A DNA stretch of 64,000 nucleotides from Phoebastria nigripes. Taxonomy: Eukaryota; Chordata; Aves; Procellariiformes; Diomedeidae. The stretch's first letter is position 1. The number at the start of each line of letters is the position of its first letter. A model generated the notes under the pieces. The model saw only the letters and a program-made list of their open reading frames with translations, searched no databases and was not told where the DNA came from. The stretch spans positions 2,756,683 through 2,820,682 of the forward strand of contig JAYKAV010002766.1 of NCBI GenBank assembly GCA_035582835.1. The letters run 5' to 3'. A program made the position numbers and the translations under genes. Positions 49,498 through 61,560 of the stretch are shown in pieces.

Positions 49498-52400
49498 ATT
49501 CAATTTACTGCTGATGGGAACAGTAGCGTTCTGAAGATGATGTTCATCCTCATGCCTAGAGTTCCAGCCCCTTGGTCTCTTTGCTGCAATTATTTATATT
49601 TATAAAAAAAGTGAAGTGCCTGCAGCATTTTGCCTAAAATGGTAATAACCCTCCTCAACAATGCAAAATACTTTCTTTTGATAAGATCATTTTAAAAGGT
49701 AACTGCTTATGATAATACAATTTATTCTTTATGGCTTGGGGGCAAGCTAAGATCTAAATGAAGCATGTCTTCCATTAGAACCCTACAGAAACAAACTAAT
49801 AGGCTGCAAAGAGAACCATTTGTAATGTTACTATAATTCACATGATTCATTAAACAGAAATGGAAAATGATAGCATTTCCCCCTGAAAAAAATCCTTATG
49901 GAATTACATGCTGAGATCACTTAGTTGAACTATTTTATTGACTAAGCATCTTGTTGTGCTGATGTGTANATTATATAGGCCTGCAGCCATTTATTTTTTC
50001 GTTTTCTAAAATTAGAACTTCTTTTTATTATGGGAATGCTATCATGTATTTTCNCCTCCAGCTGTAGCTGCTAGGCATGGCAGTGGCTCTTCTTAGGGCA
50101 TTTTCTAGCAGTGGGCATTACTGGAGCACTTGGAAATGTATTGCTAGTGTTCACTCTCCCAGGTCATTGGGGGGGAAAAGTGGAGCAGGATTGGAGGGCT
50201 ATGAGTCAGTAAAAGGCACAGGAGTGATGGTTTTTAGCAGCTAAAAATAAATACACATGCATTGTTTTCTGGTTAAGGAGGGGAAAAAAGGAAAAACCAA
50301 TGTATTTTGTCCCTCTAGGGGCCAGGACTTTAAAAAAACACTGTAGGGGTAGAGATGATCTTGTCTAAACAAGTCAAGGTGCCTTTCACCAACACAAGGG
50401 TTAGAGGAGAAAATGCAAATAAGAACAGGAGCAAGTGATGCTGTTTTCTGTATTGCAAACTTGTAGGTTCTTGCTGTGTGGTTAATGAGTTCTGGGTCAA
50501 ATGTGGGAAGGGTTGATGAGTGGGAGTGAGTGGAGGCTAGTGGAGCTTCACTGATTTTGAACTCGGTAACTTCATTTGGTGTCCTGTTTCTTGTCATCAA
50601 AACCACAACTAAATTTGGTTCAAAATGAGCATGAAGCAGTTGGTAGTCATCGTTGTCCAAAAAGATGCTGGCACAATATTGACTTTTTATGCACAGATTA
50701 ATGGCAAAAAGTAGTAAGTGAATAAATGCAACGTGTCACAGGGCAAACAGTATGAGAACATAAATCACATCTTTGCAAAATCAGAGCTGCAGGTGTGTCC
50801 TCTTCTAAGGCTTTGGATCTTTGCTCTACCCACCTGCTTGAGAGATTAATTACAGGAAAAAAAAAACCTAACCCCAATGTGTTGACTGACATGGGAGGAC
50901 AGGAGTGCAGGTACAGCATTCTCAGCTACCAGTGCTTAACGTGGAGAGGGGGAATTTTTTATTATAAAAACTGAAGTGCCAGCAGGATCAGAGTCCCATC
51001 TGCCAGAGATTGCTTAAAAACCCAGGGGGAGACAGCTGCTGGCAGAAGAGCTGCTGTCCCAGCTGCGCAGGACATACTGTAGGAACAGGGTCTCAGAAGT
51101 GGGGAGGCTCGTCCAGCCGCCCAGCAGGAGGGCAGCCAGGCTTTCTCCCCGTACCCCAGACTGACTAGCACTGACTTGCTGTGCTGCTCTCTGGCTCGAT
51201 GCTGTGCAGTAATCGACTGGAAAAGAACTTTACCCATCAGAGCAATGTGCTTGTGTTGCTTTCCAGGTGATTCACATCTTTGGGATCTGGAGAAGTTTCT
51301 TTTGACATGCACACTCAGCCTTCCAAAGAATGTCACCCTTGATTAATGTCAGAAAGCAGAGTGTGCCATTTAAAGGATTTCAGAAAAACGGCACATGGAG
51401 CAGGTTTTAATGCTGATTTTTTGACAGTCTTCATGTTTGGCCTTGACATGCTGCAGGGCAGACTCTATCTTCCACTGGCCATTTATCAGGTATCACAGGA
51501 CAGAGAAAGACATTAAAAGCTATTTTAAATGAGTCCAGGATGACCTCAGACTGGATTAATGTATTTGGGAGGACTGACCAGTCTGACAATCTCGCATTCA
51601 TCAGTGTGAAATCAATCTGAAAGGTACAATGGGTTGCATCTACTTTAATGTTGATGGAGGATGCTGGAATTGCCAGAATAACCTGACACTTGCTATTTAT
51701 TGCATAGGGAAACAGAATACTTGTTTGTATATATAAACATCTCTTCCCTCTTTTGCAACATGTATGGCAAGAAAAAAATAACGGCAGACTAGGATAATGG
51801 TATTTTTTGACAGTCTCGTACATCTCTTCAGTCATCTGGTAATTCCACTGAAGTGCGTATTTCCATGCCATGCAGCAGAGGAAAGCTAAAGCTACAGTAA
51901 TGGAACGTAACTCTTTTGCCAGTGTCATTTACATTTTGCTTTATTAGACAAAAGTCAAGTAATTAATCAGTTGATTGCTTAATTCAAAATTCAGCCAATT
52001 GCAATTTAGGCTTCATCACTATGCTTTCCACATGATGAAATCTGTTTGATAAACTTGATTCTTTTTTGGTTGTCTGGCTATGAATAAATAAAGCAAGTTT
52101 TGGGTAAAGACAAGCCAGAGGCTTCAGTTTTTTGCATGTGAGTAGAAATGGAAATATTGGGCTGTGAGCAAAATTCCACGGGGAGATTTTTGGACAACCC
52201 ACTTGGATTTCAGAAAGTGCACCCAGTGTTGTGAGTTCAGAAATACTGTGCATTTGTGTTTTCCACTTATTTCAGCTGAGTTTGGGTGGATTTAACTTTG
52301 GAAAGTCGGATCCTGTATTTCCAAATGGTAAAGCTTCCCTGGTCTAGCTAACATGCACAAACTATAAAATACATCAGAAGCCAACTTCAGTCCTGCAGTA

Positions 52401-54000
52401 AAAACTCAGTGCTCTCACCCAGGGAGAGCTCCTGTACAGAACACCTTCTCACTACTGTGCCAACACCCAGAACTGCAGGACTTCATGTCACGTTCAACAC
52501 AGAAAACACTCTGCACAAGCCTCCTGCAATAAAGGAGAAGACTGAGCGCAAGTGGGCTGCCAGACAAATATGTGGTGAGTGAGGGAAGGTGCTGCAGAGT
52601 CCGTTGATGTGGGTGTGCTGGGTCCATCACCCAGAGAGGAGTCTCTGCTGGCCATGTACAGCAGGTAACTCGGGCTGTGAGTGTGCCTGTGGGCAACCCT
52701 GAAGCAAGAGCTATACAGGAGAGAATTAAACTCCTGCTTTTAAGTGAATTGAAGTATGAGTACAAAGAAAGAATAACCAAATACATGGTTTGAGATGCTT
52801 ACTTCACCATGAAGAATATTCATTCAGTGGTCTCCTTACCTGCAAAATAATAAATCTGTACTCCATCCTGGATTTCCCGCTGTAAGCTATAAAAGAAGCT
52901 GTCATTTCCTATTGTCTAAACAATTTACAGCTGCCTTAAAGAGGGTGTCTCTCGGCAATCTTGACATCTTGACTTGATCATAAATTCACAGCTATTGTTG
53001 AAGGAAATGCCTTTCCCCTTAGATAAGCACACAAATAAAAAGCTCTCCCTGTTGGAGAACCATGGGAAGGTGGCTGTCTCCTCCATGTGTGGCTGAATAG
53101 CAGGGCTCTGCAGTGCCAGTGAGGCAGGATCGTGGTTGTCTTCACCTCACATTGCTCACTGCTGGGGGCAGTTAGAAGAATGCTGCTTTTACCAGCAAGT
53201 ATTTTATTATTAGCTTGTATTACTTTAAGAAACTCTCTGCAGTGGAATTGTAATCTGGTAAAGCTGGAGCCCATGAAATGAGATTTTCAGTTCTGTGAGT
53301 TAGCAATAGGTATGATACATTAAAGCAGATTTACTCCCCACATGAGGGAGATTTTGATGAGAAATCTGATAAATTAACCACAAAGATTTCTGGTACAGAG
53401 TGCAGCTTGCCTGCTGACCCACTATCCTCATTTCACTTTCATCTGCTTGCTGTGTTTGAGTGCTCCACAAATAAAATTATCTACAACATTACATATACTT
53501 TTCTACAGCAGAAAGGCCAGGGAATTTCTTCTTGCAGAAGACATGGGAGGTTGTAAGAAGGTGAAACTGCAAGGATTTGTTCATGGTATTCATTCCAGGG
53601 ATAGAAATTGGGTCTGGAGCATCTCCCTGTGACACCAGGAACATCTGCTGAGGCTGGGCTTCTTGGCACTGGTTGTACAATTCATTCTGGGTCCTCAGTG
53701 CTTCTGCAGACCTGCACCTGCCTTCCCAGGAATCCAGCCTGTGCAGAGGGGTGGTGAAGTGTGCCAGATATACCACAGAACTGCGTAAGTTCTGGTGCAA
53801 GGAGCAGGTGTGACCTTCCTCTGAAGCTGCAGCGAGTGTCTTGGCGCAGTGTTTGATGCGCTGTCAGGCGTGGAGGTGCACACCCCGCTGCCAGACCCTG
53901 CTACGTGCTGCTCAGTGCCACAGCAGCATGTGGAAGAGCCCCTTCCCCACCGTGACTGTCAGGTATGCTTGGCACCAGGACTGACACGTGACAGGGCAGA
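49498..54000. other. CpG-poor noncoding stretch without recognised genes
   Basis: Mostly AT-rich. The minus frames at 50241-50660 (139 codons), 50962-51336 (124) and 51431-51928 (165) are open but resemble no protein I know. Codon content looks like random AT-rich DNA and there are no convincing splice boundaries. The 51.9-52.0 kb part carries several TAATT words (agtaattaatcagttgattg) and could be a small regulatory block. Single Ns lie at 49969 and 50054. Confidence 0.5.
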
Positions 54001-57000
54001 CACTAACCCAGAGGAGACAAGTGTGTATACTTTTGGGCAGTATAGAGGGCTACTAATGACATTAGTGAATTTCTGCTCATCTTTCTAAAAATCATTGTGC
54101 TTTTTGGATTCCACCACTTTGGTTTTCCTCCTTCCCTTGCCCTTATTGCAAATTTTCTTCTTTGTAAAATAAACCTTTCTTTGTCTTCTGGGGTCTTGTT
54201 CTCTTCCCCAGGTTCAGCTGCCCTGGTGCGTTACAGATGAGTTCCCTGGCAGCCCTGCTGCAGAGAGCTGGCCTCAGCCCTGGGGATGAGGCATTCAGGG
54301 AAAGGGTCAGTGTCTGACAGTGCGGTGTCAGGGCCAGTCCATTACTGCTGTATCTGCTGCCTGTGCAGCACACCCCTGATCTCTGGTGTGATATTATCGA
54401 GACATCGCTAGTGTTTACCTGTCAGACCGCTCAGCCCTGCAATCACCTTAAATAATAGGACAGGAAGAAAAAAGTGGCTGTTTTCTGTTATCTGTGCTGA
54501 CACACGTGCCTGCAGGAAGGCTGCCGTCCCCGCCGTGCTGACCTGAGCGATGGCAGGGCAGACCTTTGTTGTGGAAATGCTTGGCCGACTCTCTGTGTGG
54601 GCATACAGCTTGTATGGAGGGAACCCGTGGAGTATTTCTAGCTGCACTGTGGCCTCACACAGTTCAAAGCCATGTTTCTTACATAGAAAATATACTTAAA
54701 TTTTATTTTTATGAGAAGTTCTCACACCCTTGTGGGTGAGATTCATAGGTAATGTAACAGCAAGTGCAGAAGAAAAGGGTGTAATATCAACCACAAATGT
54801 CACTGGAGATAGCTGGCAGACGTGTGACAGTTGAAAAGTTACGGAGGCAACTAGGCAGCAGGTCATGGAGAATCCTTGCAACCACTTCTGTGTGAGATCG
54901 GAGGGGAGGAACAAGCCTTCTTGTGTGTTCGTGAGCTGGGTACTGCTGAATGTACAGTAAGTACGTGTTAATTACTCCATGCAGTTAGGTGTGTGTATGG
55001 CACTGATACTAACAGCTAACTGGTGTAAGTCTTTGTATTTATACTCATTGGACATAGCTGACTCCAGGTACATTTATTTATCCAAAGTTTTTAATGAGAT
55101 ATAATCGGAAAGGACTTTACACAAAATCTGCGCGTTGACTTGACATTTAAGTATATGATTAAGGAAAAGCTGCTGAGGTCGTCACTTGACTAAATTGGCT
55201 TAATGAATGTTGATTAGACTGTACATGTTAATTTAATTTAGTGAGAGCTTTATCTTCTGAATTGGTTATCACCTTCTGTTCAATTATTGATTAGGATATG
55301 GGAGGATGCCAGTACTAGTTCTGTTCCTGAGTTGATAGGTCAGTGCATCCTGCACGCTGCATTGCTGGCTGATCAGCATGCCTGTGGGCACCTAGCACAT
55401 GCCATTTTCCGTGTCTGTCTTCCAGGACAGAGTCCTTTCCTCTCCACTGATGGCAAAAATCACTCCAGGACAAGGAAGGCCTAATGCAATGTTCAGATTC
55501 TCATAGGAACTGCCCACCTATATGTTCTTACACTGTGGTAAACGAGTGTATTACTGACAATTGTGCATTTGTACAATTATGAGAATAGTGTATAAGGAGA
55601 TGCCTCTCCGTTCTGGCTTGCAGACTGGAAATCTGCCCATAGAAGTGAGTGAAGAGAATAAAGTTGCCTCCACTAAAAGGCTGTGGAAAACTTAAGTCAT
55701 GAAGAGAAGAACTGGTCTGCAGCATGTCTTCTGCTAGGCTTTATGTGCTGCTCTGTTAAGTGTTTCGGGATGATAAGGCTAGAGCTTTGCTGCTGCTACT
55801 GGTTGACACATGGCGCTCTGGTGTTTTGGGCAGGGAGGTTATGAGAGGAGAGCTCTTTATCCCTCCATCCCTCTCCATTCCTGTGTTTCTAGACCCTACC
55901 CTGTCACTCCACCCTGGGACGGCAAAGGACCCCGGCAAGCCCACAGCTTCATGGTTGTCATGCTGAAGAGAAGCCGCTGCCCACAGCACAAGCTTAGTGG
56001 ATGGGGAGGTGTGCTGTTGCCTTTGGAGGGAGCCGGGTTCCANATGGAACGTGTTTCAGTGGCATATGCCGTTAATCCTGCACATGGAATTATTCAGCAG
56101 TTCAGAATAATGAATCATTGAACAAAGCCTGGCATTACGCAGCTCTGTAGTCCTCGGCTGTCTGGTGCAGCAAACCTGGCCAATGTTCCCTGGGTGGGAG
56201 CACTGCAGCTTCGTGTGTGACTTTGCCAGAGTTGTGATCCTGGGGAGCTGTCTTTCTGGCTGTTTCTTGTGGTTGCATGAGCAGCACCTTCCACCTCGCT
56301 GCACATAAAAACTTGGGGCTCAGTCAACTGCCCAGCTCTGGCTCAATCCACTCTTCTCCACAAAACGTAGAGCTGCAAAACATCTCCCGGCAGAGCAGCA
56401 AAAGGGATCACACCCCTGAAAAAGCCCCTTCTCTACTGCTGGACTTGTAGCAGTGAGAAATACAAGCTGTTTTGTTAACTGGTTTAAATCACTTCAATAG
56501 AGCTGTGCTGATTTCTATCTGTCATGGATCTGGCCCTTTATTTCCATTGCTATTCTGCAAAGCGAAAACAGTTGTGCCCATCTTTGACAGCCTAAGAGGA
56601 ATTTTTGCAGAAGAAAAGGTGGTTTATGATGCTGGGTTTTAAGAATGCATGACTGTATGCTAGCAGGATCATATCTTAATTACTATGATCATTTAAAATT
56701 TCTATAGCTGTAGTGCTCATGAGCTCAGTTTAGAATTAGCTCCTAAACCCAAGGTCTGGCATGACAGGCATGGCCCTGTACAGAATATTACCAGGAATCT
56801 TTCCTGGGGGCTTAGAGGTGTAATGACAAGATGGACAAGAAAGGAAGGAGGGAAGCCCTGCACTGCAGGGTCCCCTGCTCCCCCTCCTGTCCCCCCAGGA
56901 GTCAAACTGCCTCCCCAGGCTCCTTCTCTGACTGTAAAATACAAACGTCCTCCTGGGAGGCAGGCAGGAGCGATGCCTGAGGAGCAGGGATTCGACAAAT

Positions 57001-57879
57001 AAGAGGTGGACCTGAATTGTGTGCTGGGCTTTGCATACCACAGCAGTAGTTCAGTGTAAAAACCCAGATACATTAACATGCAAATAGAGGGTTTCTCTGG
57101 CAGCCCACTGACCAGACTGTGTGCAGCTGGGTAACATTATCCTAGATGTGTAAAAACTATAATCTGGATACCTCAGAGGAAAATTACCATCCGCTTGTCC
57201 TCAAATCACAGCCTCAGTGGGTCTGCTGACAACTGTACCTTAAACACTGACTTGCCCCCAGGTTTCTGTCCCTCCTTCTTTCTCAATTCTGCTCCCATCA
57301 CTCTTAGAAGTGGTTAATATTCATACTAAGAACTCCTCACTTCCAGCTGAGGTCTGTCCTGTGGCTCCAGGTGAGGCCGATCATCTGGCAGTGTGAGGGG
57401 AGCGGAAGCCTCGAAGCTTTGTCTGCTGGTAGTTGCTGGGATGACACGCAGGGCCGTGAGTGAGTGGGTGGGCAGGCGGGGAGCCCCCGGGTGCCGGNCC
57501 TGCACGCCCACAGGGCTTACCCGCGTGAGCCTGCACCCAGGAGCCGTGCATGCGTGGGGGGTTGCTGCTGTTGTTGCTTCATACATATGTGGCCAAAAGA
57601 GTTGAAGTTAAATGGTCAGGGGCACTGATTAAATTTAGATTTTTTTTATCCAAGTGGAAACTTTAAGTCATCTCAGCAGAACATTTTATGATCAAAAGCA
57701 GTAAACATCTCTTTTTATTCATAGGAGAGTAGATGAAAATGAACCTCCTAAACTCTTTAGAGCTGAGCAATANATTTTGTTTCCAATTAATATTAGATGG
57801 GCTAACTTCCCAGGAAAAAACAAAACCAAGTTGGATTTGGCTAAAAGTTGACCTCAAATGTGTGGAATATCTTAAAGGT
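54001..57879. other. Noncoding stretch, CpG rising again
   Basis: No gene recognised. CpG becomes more frequent from about 54.2 kb, with a GC-rich patch at 57,370-57,560 (cgaagc, ggcggggagcccccggg, ccgcgtgagc). Overlapping frames at 55.76-56.3 and 56.7-57.1 kb occur on both strands. Single Ns lie at 56043, 57498 and 57773. Confidence 0.5.
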
Positions 57880-58640
57880 CAAACTATTTTGCTTTGTTTG
57901 AAAAATTAATTTTTAACCAGTAATTTAATTTTGACATTTTTATAACAAGATTTTCCATTTCAGAAATGGATATATTTTAATATTTCTGTATTTTTCCTTT
58001 TAATTGCAGTGGCATTTAAAAATTAATGTTTAAAAAATAAAATTCTGCTTAACGTCAGTCCAGTTGATTTCCAAATTGTTTAGCTCAACTCTCCAAAACA
58101 TCCATTGTTTACCTAACTTATCAATTTCTGAACATCAAATTTGGTCAGTGTAAGAAACGTTGGAGCTCTCTGGGGTGCTTGAATCAAAACGTGAATAACA
58201 CTTGAAATGTTTAAAGACCAACCCTCCTTAAACTTCTTGGGGTGGATACTTTGACATAATGTTAACTAATAGGTCTCATCAACCACCAAAATCCCTGACC
58301 CTGGAGTCAAGGAGCATGTACGAAATGGGGAGAAAAAAACCCAGAGAATGTAGGGCTACAATTCATAATAACTAACAAAATAAATTTAAGTCCCAGTGCA
58401 ACCCATTTAATGAGCAAGTGAGCTAAAATCCATTGCAGCTGAATTGCTGACTTTGTCTGATGTTGTTCCCACAGAGCTCATTAAACCTTTTTATGTAACA
58501 CTGCTGCAGCCACACTTTCCAAAAGCTTCCCTCATTGTGCATTTCAGTTGATGTTTTCATGTATTTTAATAATTCTTCTTTTTGTCCTTTCCATTTAAAA
58601 AAGAAAAATCATGGCTCAACAACCTAAATAGCTTAAAAAG
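57880..58640. promoter_or_regulatory. Candidate conserved noncoding element with SOX/FOX and TAAT words
   Basis: AT-rich block with few CpG, free of open frames above 60 codons. It contains TAAT-rich sequence (aaaaattaatttttaacc, agtaatttaattttg near 57,900-57,940) and CCATTGTTTAC at 58102-58112. The latter overlaps a SOX-like CATTGTT and a forkhead-like TGTTTAC core. Texture is like that of developmental enhancers; conservation cannot be assessed here. Confidence 0.27.
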
Positions 58641-60989
58641 GGCAAGTGAAATACCTCGTTTCTTTTGAAGACTAGCTCTGGTGTTTCATGTTCTAGCAGT
58701 GCAAATTCATCCTGGAAAGAAAAAATACTGTTTCTTCCCAGCTTTGAGAACCTGAGCAATAAGGAGCACTGTCAAAACGAAAACATCCAGCACAAAATTC
58801 CCCAGCAAGTCAATAAAAGCAGCCACAGCCTGTTTGAAAAATAATGGGTTTTGCTTTTGACTATCACATGGGAAACCCATGGCCATAGCTCTTTAGGAGG
58901 GATTTTGAAAGCAACAGTTATACCAATTTCGTATTAGTGCATGATGCCCCCCAAAAGGCTGGAGGTGGAGCGGGTGCGATGTCGGACGCTGGGTTGCTCT
59001 GCTCTGCTGCCAGCATGGGCAGCTCTGACAGCGCTTCTGTGCTATCGACGGCGGTTGGGACTAGTACACAGTTTCTTAATCACTTTCTGGCAAACACTGT
59101 TAAGCCTCATTAATGCAAATTAAGAGATGATCTATTTTTCCAGAGTCTCAGTCCCATCACATGAACTTACATTATACAGCAACTTTAGAAAAATCAATTT
59201 TTAGTCCTTACTACAAATTGATTTATGGCTTTTCCTGCTTGGAGCTGATGTGGCCTGTTCAGCCCTGAACAGCCACGCTCCTCCTCGCTGCCTTGTCCAC
59301 TGCTGGGGCGGAAAGTGAAACTCTGGCATTAGGAACATGTCTCTTAAAAAAAAAAAAAAAATCAGTCTTGAGATTTCTTTCTGGAAAGATGTGTAAAGTC
59401 TTATGTACAGAAAGAAGTTAAGTATTTGCAGTGACCATTTCTGAGTGCTTTGCATTCCCTTCTTTGACGTGTTACAGTAAAAACGTGCACGTTACGGTGA
59501 GTCACTTGGTTACGTGCCAGCATNGCCTGTCGGCCGCTGTCGAGGGGCTGCCCTGGCCTCCGCGGCAGGGCTGAAGGGCTCAGGTAAAGGTTTCTACCTG
59601 TGGTGAGTGCTAGAGCTAAACATGGTCACAGGGGAGAGGGCAAGGACATAGATCTGGCAGTCAAATACAGAGTATCCTTGCCCCTGTATCTGAGGCCAAT
59701 AAGGAGGCGTGTCATGGGCATACAAGAAACTTTGTCTGAATCTGACCTTCTTTCCCTCATTGGGGCAGACACTGAGACACCCCGGAGCGCTCGGCATCTG
59801 CTTGGTTCCGCCAACCTGCTGCTGGCAATAGGCAAATCTCAGCAGCTCATGAGGCGTATGCGAGGACTGACTGCAGGACACTGTGAAAGCCTGAGTGGGC
59901 TCTGAGTGGTAGCTTGGGTTGAGCTGGGCGTTAGCAAGGGTTTCTGCTCTTAAAATCTAAAGATTATTGAATATCATGGTGAGATTCTGCTCAATTTGTT
60001 TCCCTTTGGAGGGGTAGCCGCGGAAGAGTGCTGAAGCCGCTGATGTGAGAGCAGAGGGGATGAGCTTCTACACACAGAAAGCCTCAGCAGAGCGAGGGCT
60101 TCTGACTTCCCTGGTCCCTGATGCCTCATGGTTATCTCAGGGACAAGAATACTACGGGGGGGGCTGGAAATCATAATCACTTCACTCTAAAATGGCATGG
60201 TCTCCTGGGCTCTGACCAAGTAATTACGTTTCAAACTTGAAATGAAATGTCTTTCTTGAAATGAGAATTTAAATGAATTAGCTGGATCTATCAGCAGGCG
60301 CTGAAGGGGCTATTTTAATTTAAAAGCTAGGTATATAATGCTGGCTTGGCACATACAGCTTAATTACAGTCAGTTTTAACAATAAACAAAAACACAAGGG
60401 GAGAGCAGAGCCTGGCCTACGCAGCTCTGGGATTTAAAATTTTTTACAAGTATTGAAATTGCTTTTTAATTAATGTACTCTGACCTAATGGTATGCCTGT
60501 TGAAGGAAGTTAGTTAGCTTGATCCCTTAGCTGAATTATGTCATTTAACATTTAAATTTGAGACATGTAATAAGAGTTCAGCCTGTGAGGATGCAGAGCG
60601 CTCTGCTCCTCAGGAGGCTCTCCCGCTGCTGTTCCTGGGGTGTGCGGCTCGGCTTTTCCTATGAGGAGAGGCGGCAGGCTGCCTGGGACGGTGGTGCCCG
60701 GGGAGCAGAGCGCTGGGCAGGATGGCTGGACGGGGTCTGGTTCTGACCGTGCCCAGAGCGTCTGGGAACGGCTTCTTCTGTGCCAGTGCTGTCGGGCTGG
60801 GTGAAGTGACTGGGATAGTGGCACTCCACATAAAAATAAGTGTATTGGAAGATAATAAATGCTTTTAAATGTACTGTATCCCTGAATGAAAGGGATGAAG
60901 ATTATACCTCTAGTGTAAAAGTCGTCAGAACACAATTTCATTTTTTTGCAACTAATATGAAACCATTGGAGAAATACAACAGAACTTTC
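58641..60989. other. Noncoding stretch without recognised genes
   Basis: Alternates between AT-rich parts and small GC/CpG-rich pockets near 59,525-59,580 and 60,610-60,790. A run of 16 A lies at 59346-59361. A plus frame of 101 codons at 59600-59905 and a minus frame of 170 codons at 60552-61064 overlap other frames and match nothing known. A single N lies at 59524. Confidence 0.5.
59346..59361. repeat. A16 homopolymer
   Basis: Sixteen consecutive A on the plus strand. No recognisable retroelement or retrocopy lies immediately 5' of it and no clear flanking duplication was seen, so it is listed only as a simple repeat. Confidence 0.85.
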
Positions 60990-61560
60990 TGAAGATGAAA
61001 AGAACTCTCTTAGCAGATCATGAAGTTGTATGTTGAGAATGTTGCCTGCTAATTTTGCATCCAATATTTATTTAGCAGCCAAAAATGTTCTTGTCGTATT
61101 TTGAAAACCACATCATTAGCTCTGTTATTTGTCCCATTAACATAGTTCATCATGCATTGGAGTTTGCCAGTCATCGCAGAGTTAGCACATAGCTTAGAGC
61201 ATGGACTATGATGTGAAGACAGATGTGTATCTCAGGCCTGATTATAAGCTGTAGCTGGCAAAACAGGGAGTGATTTAATGAAGTTTTGATACAGCTCATC
61301 AGATACTGAAATGGGAAGATGCAATATTAATTTAGAAACACTTAATTTCAATTGTAGTCATTCTGAAGAGTATTAATAACAGGGGAGCTTGTGGCAGTTT
61401 GGAAAGATGATGTATTATTCTAAAGGCAAAAATATTCTTCAGAATTATGTTTCATTTGACACCTAAACATCTAGCATATTCCTATTATCACTGTGTAATC
61501 AATTTTTTTGCTGTGTCTTCCATGCTTACAAAACATAATCACTTTAGGCATTTCATGCGC
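60990..61560. promoter_or_regulatory. Candidate conserved noncoding element
   Basis: AT-rich block with ordered TAAT-type cores (tgctaattttgcatcc, ccaatatttatttagc, gtgatttaatgaag, gcaatattaatttag, acttaatttcaattg) and very few stop-free frames. It resembles other candidate regulatory blocks in this window. Support is texture only. Confidence 0.27.

Noticed and set aside
51431..51928. 165-codon minus-strand frame as a gene
   Set aside because: Sequence looks like translated AT-rich noncoding DNA. No motif, no convincing splice or promoter context.
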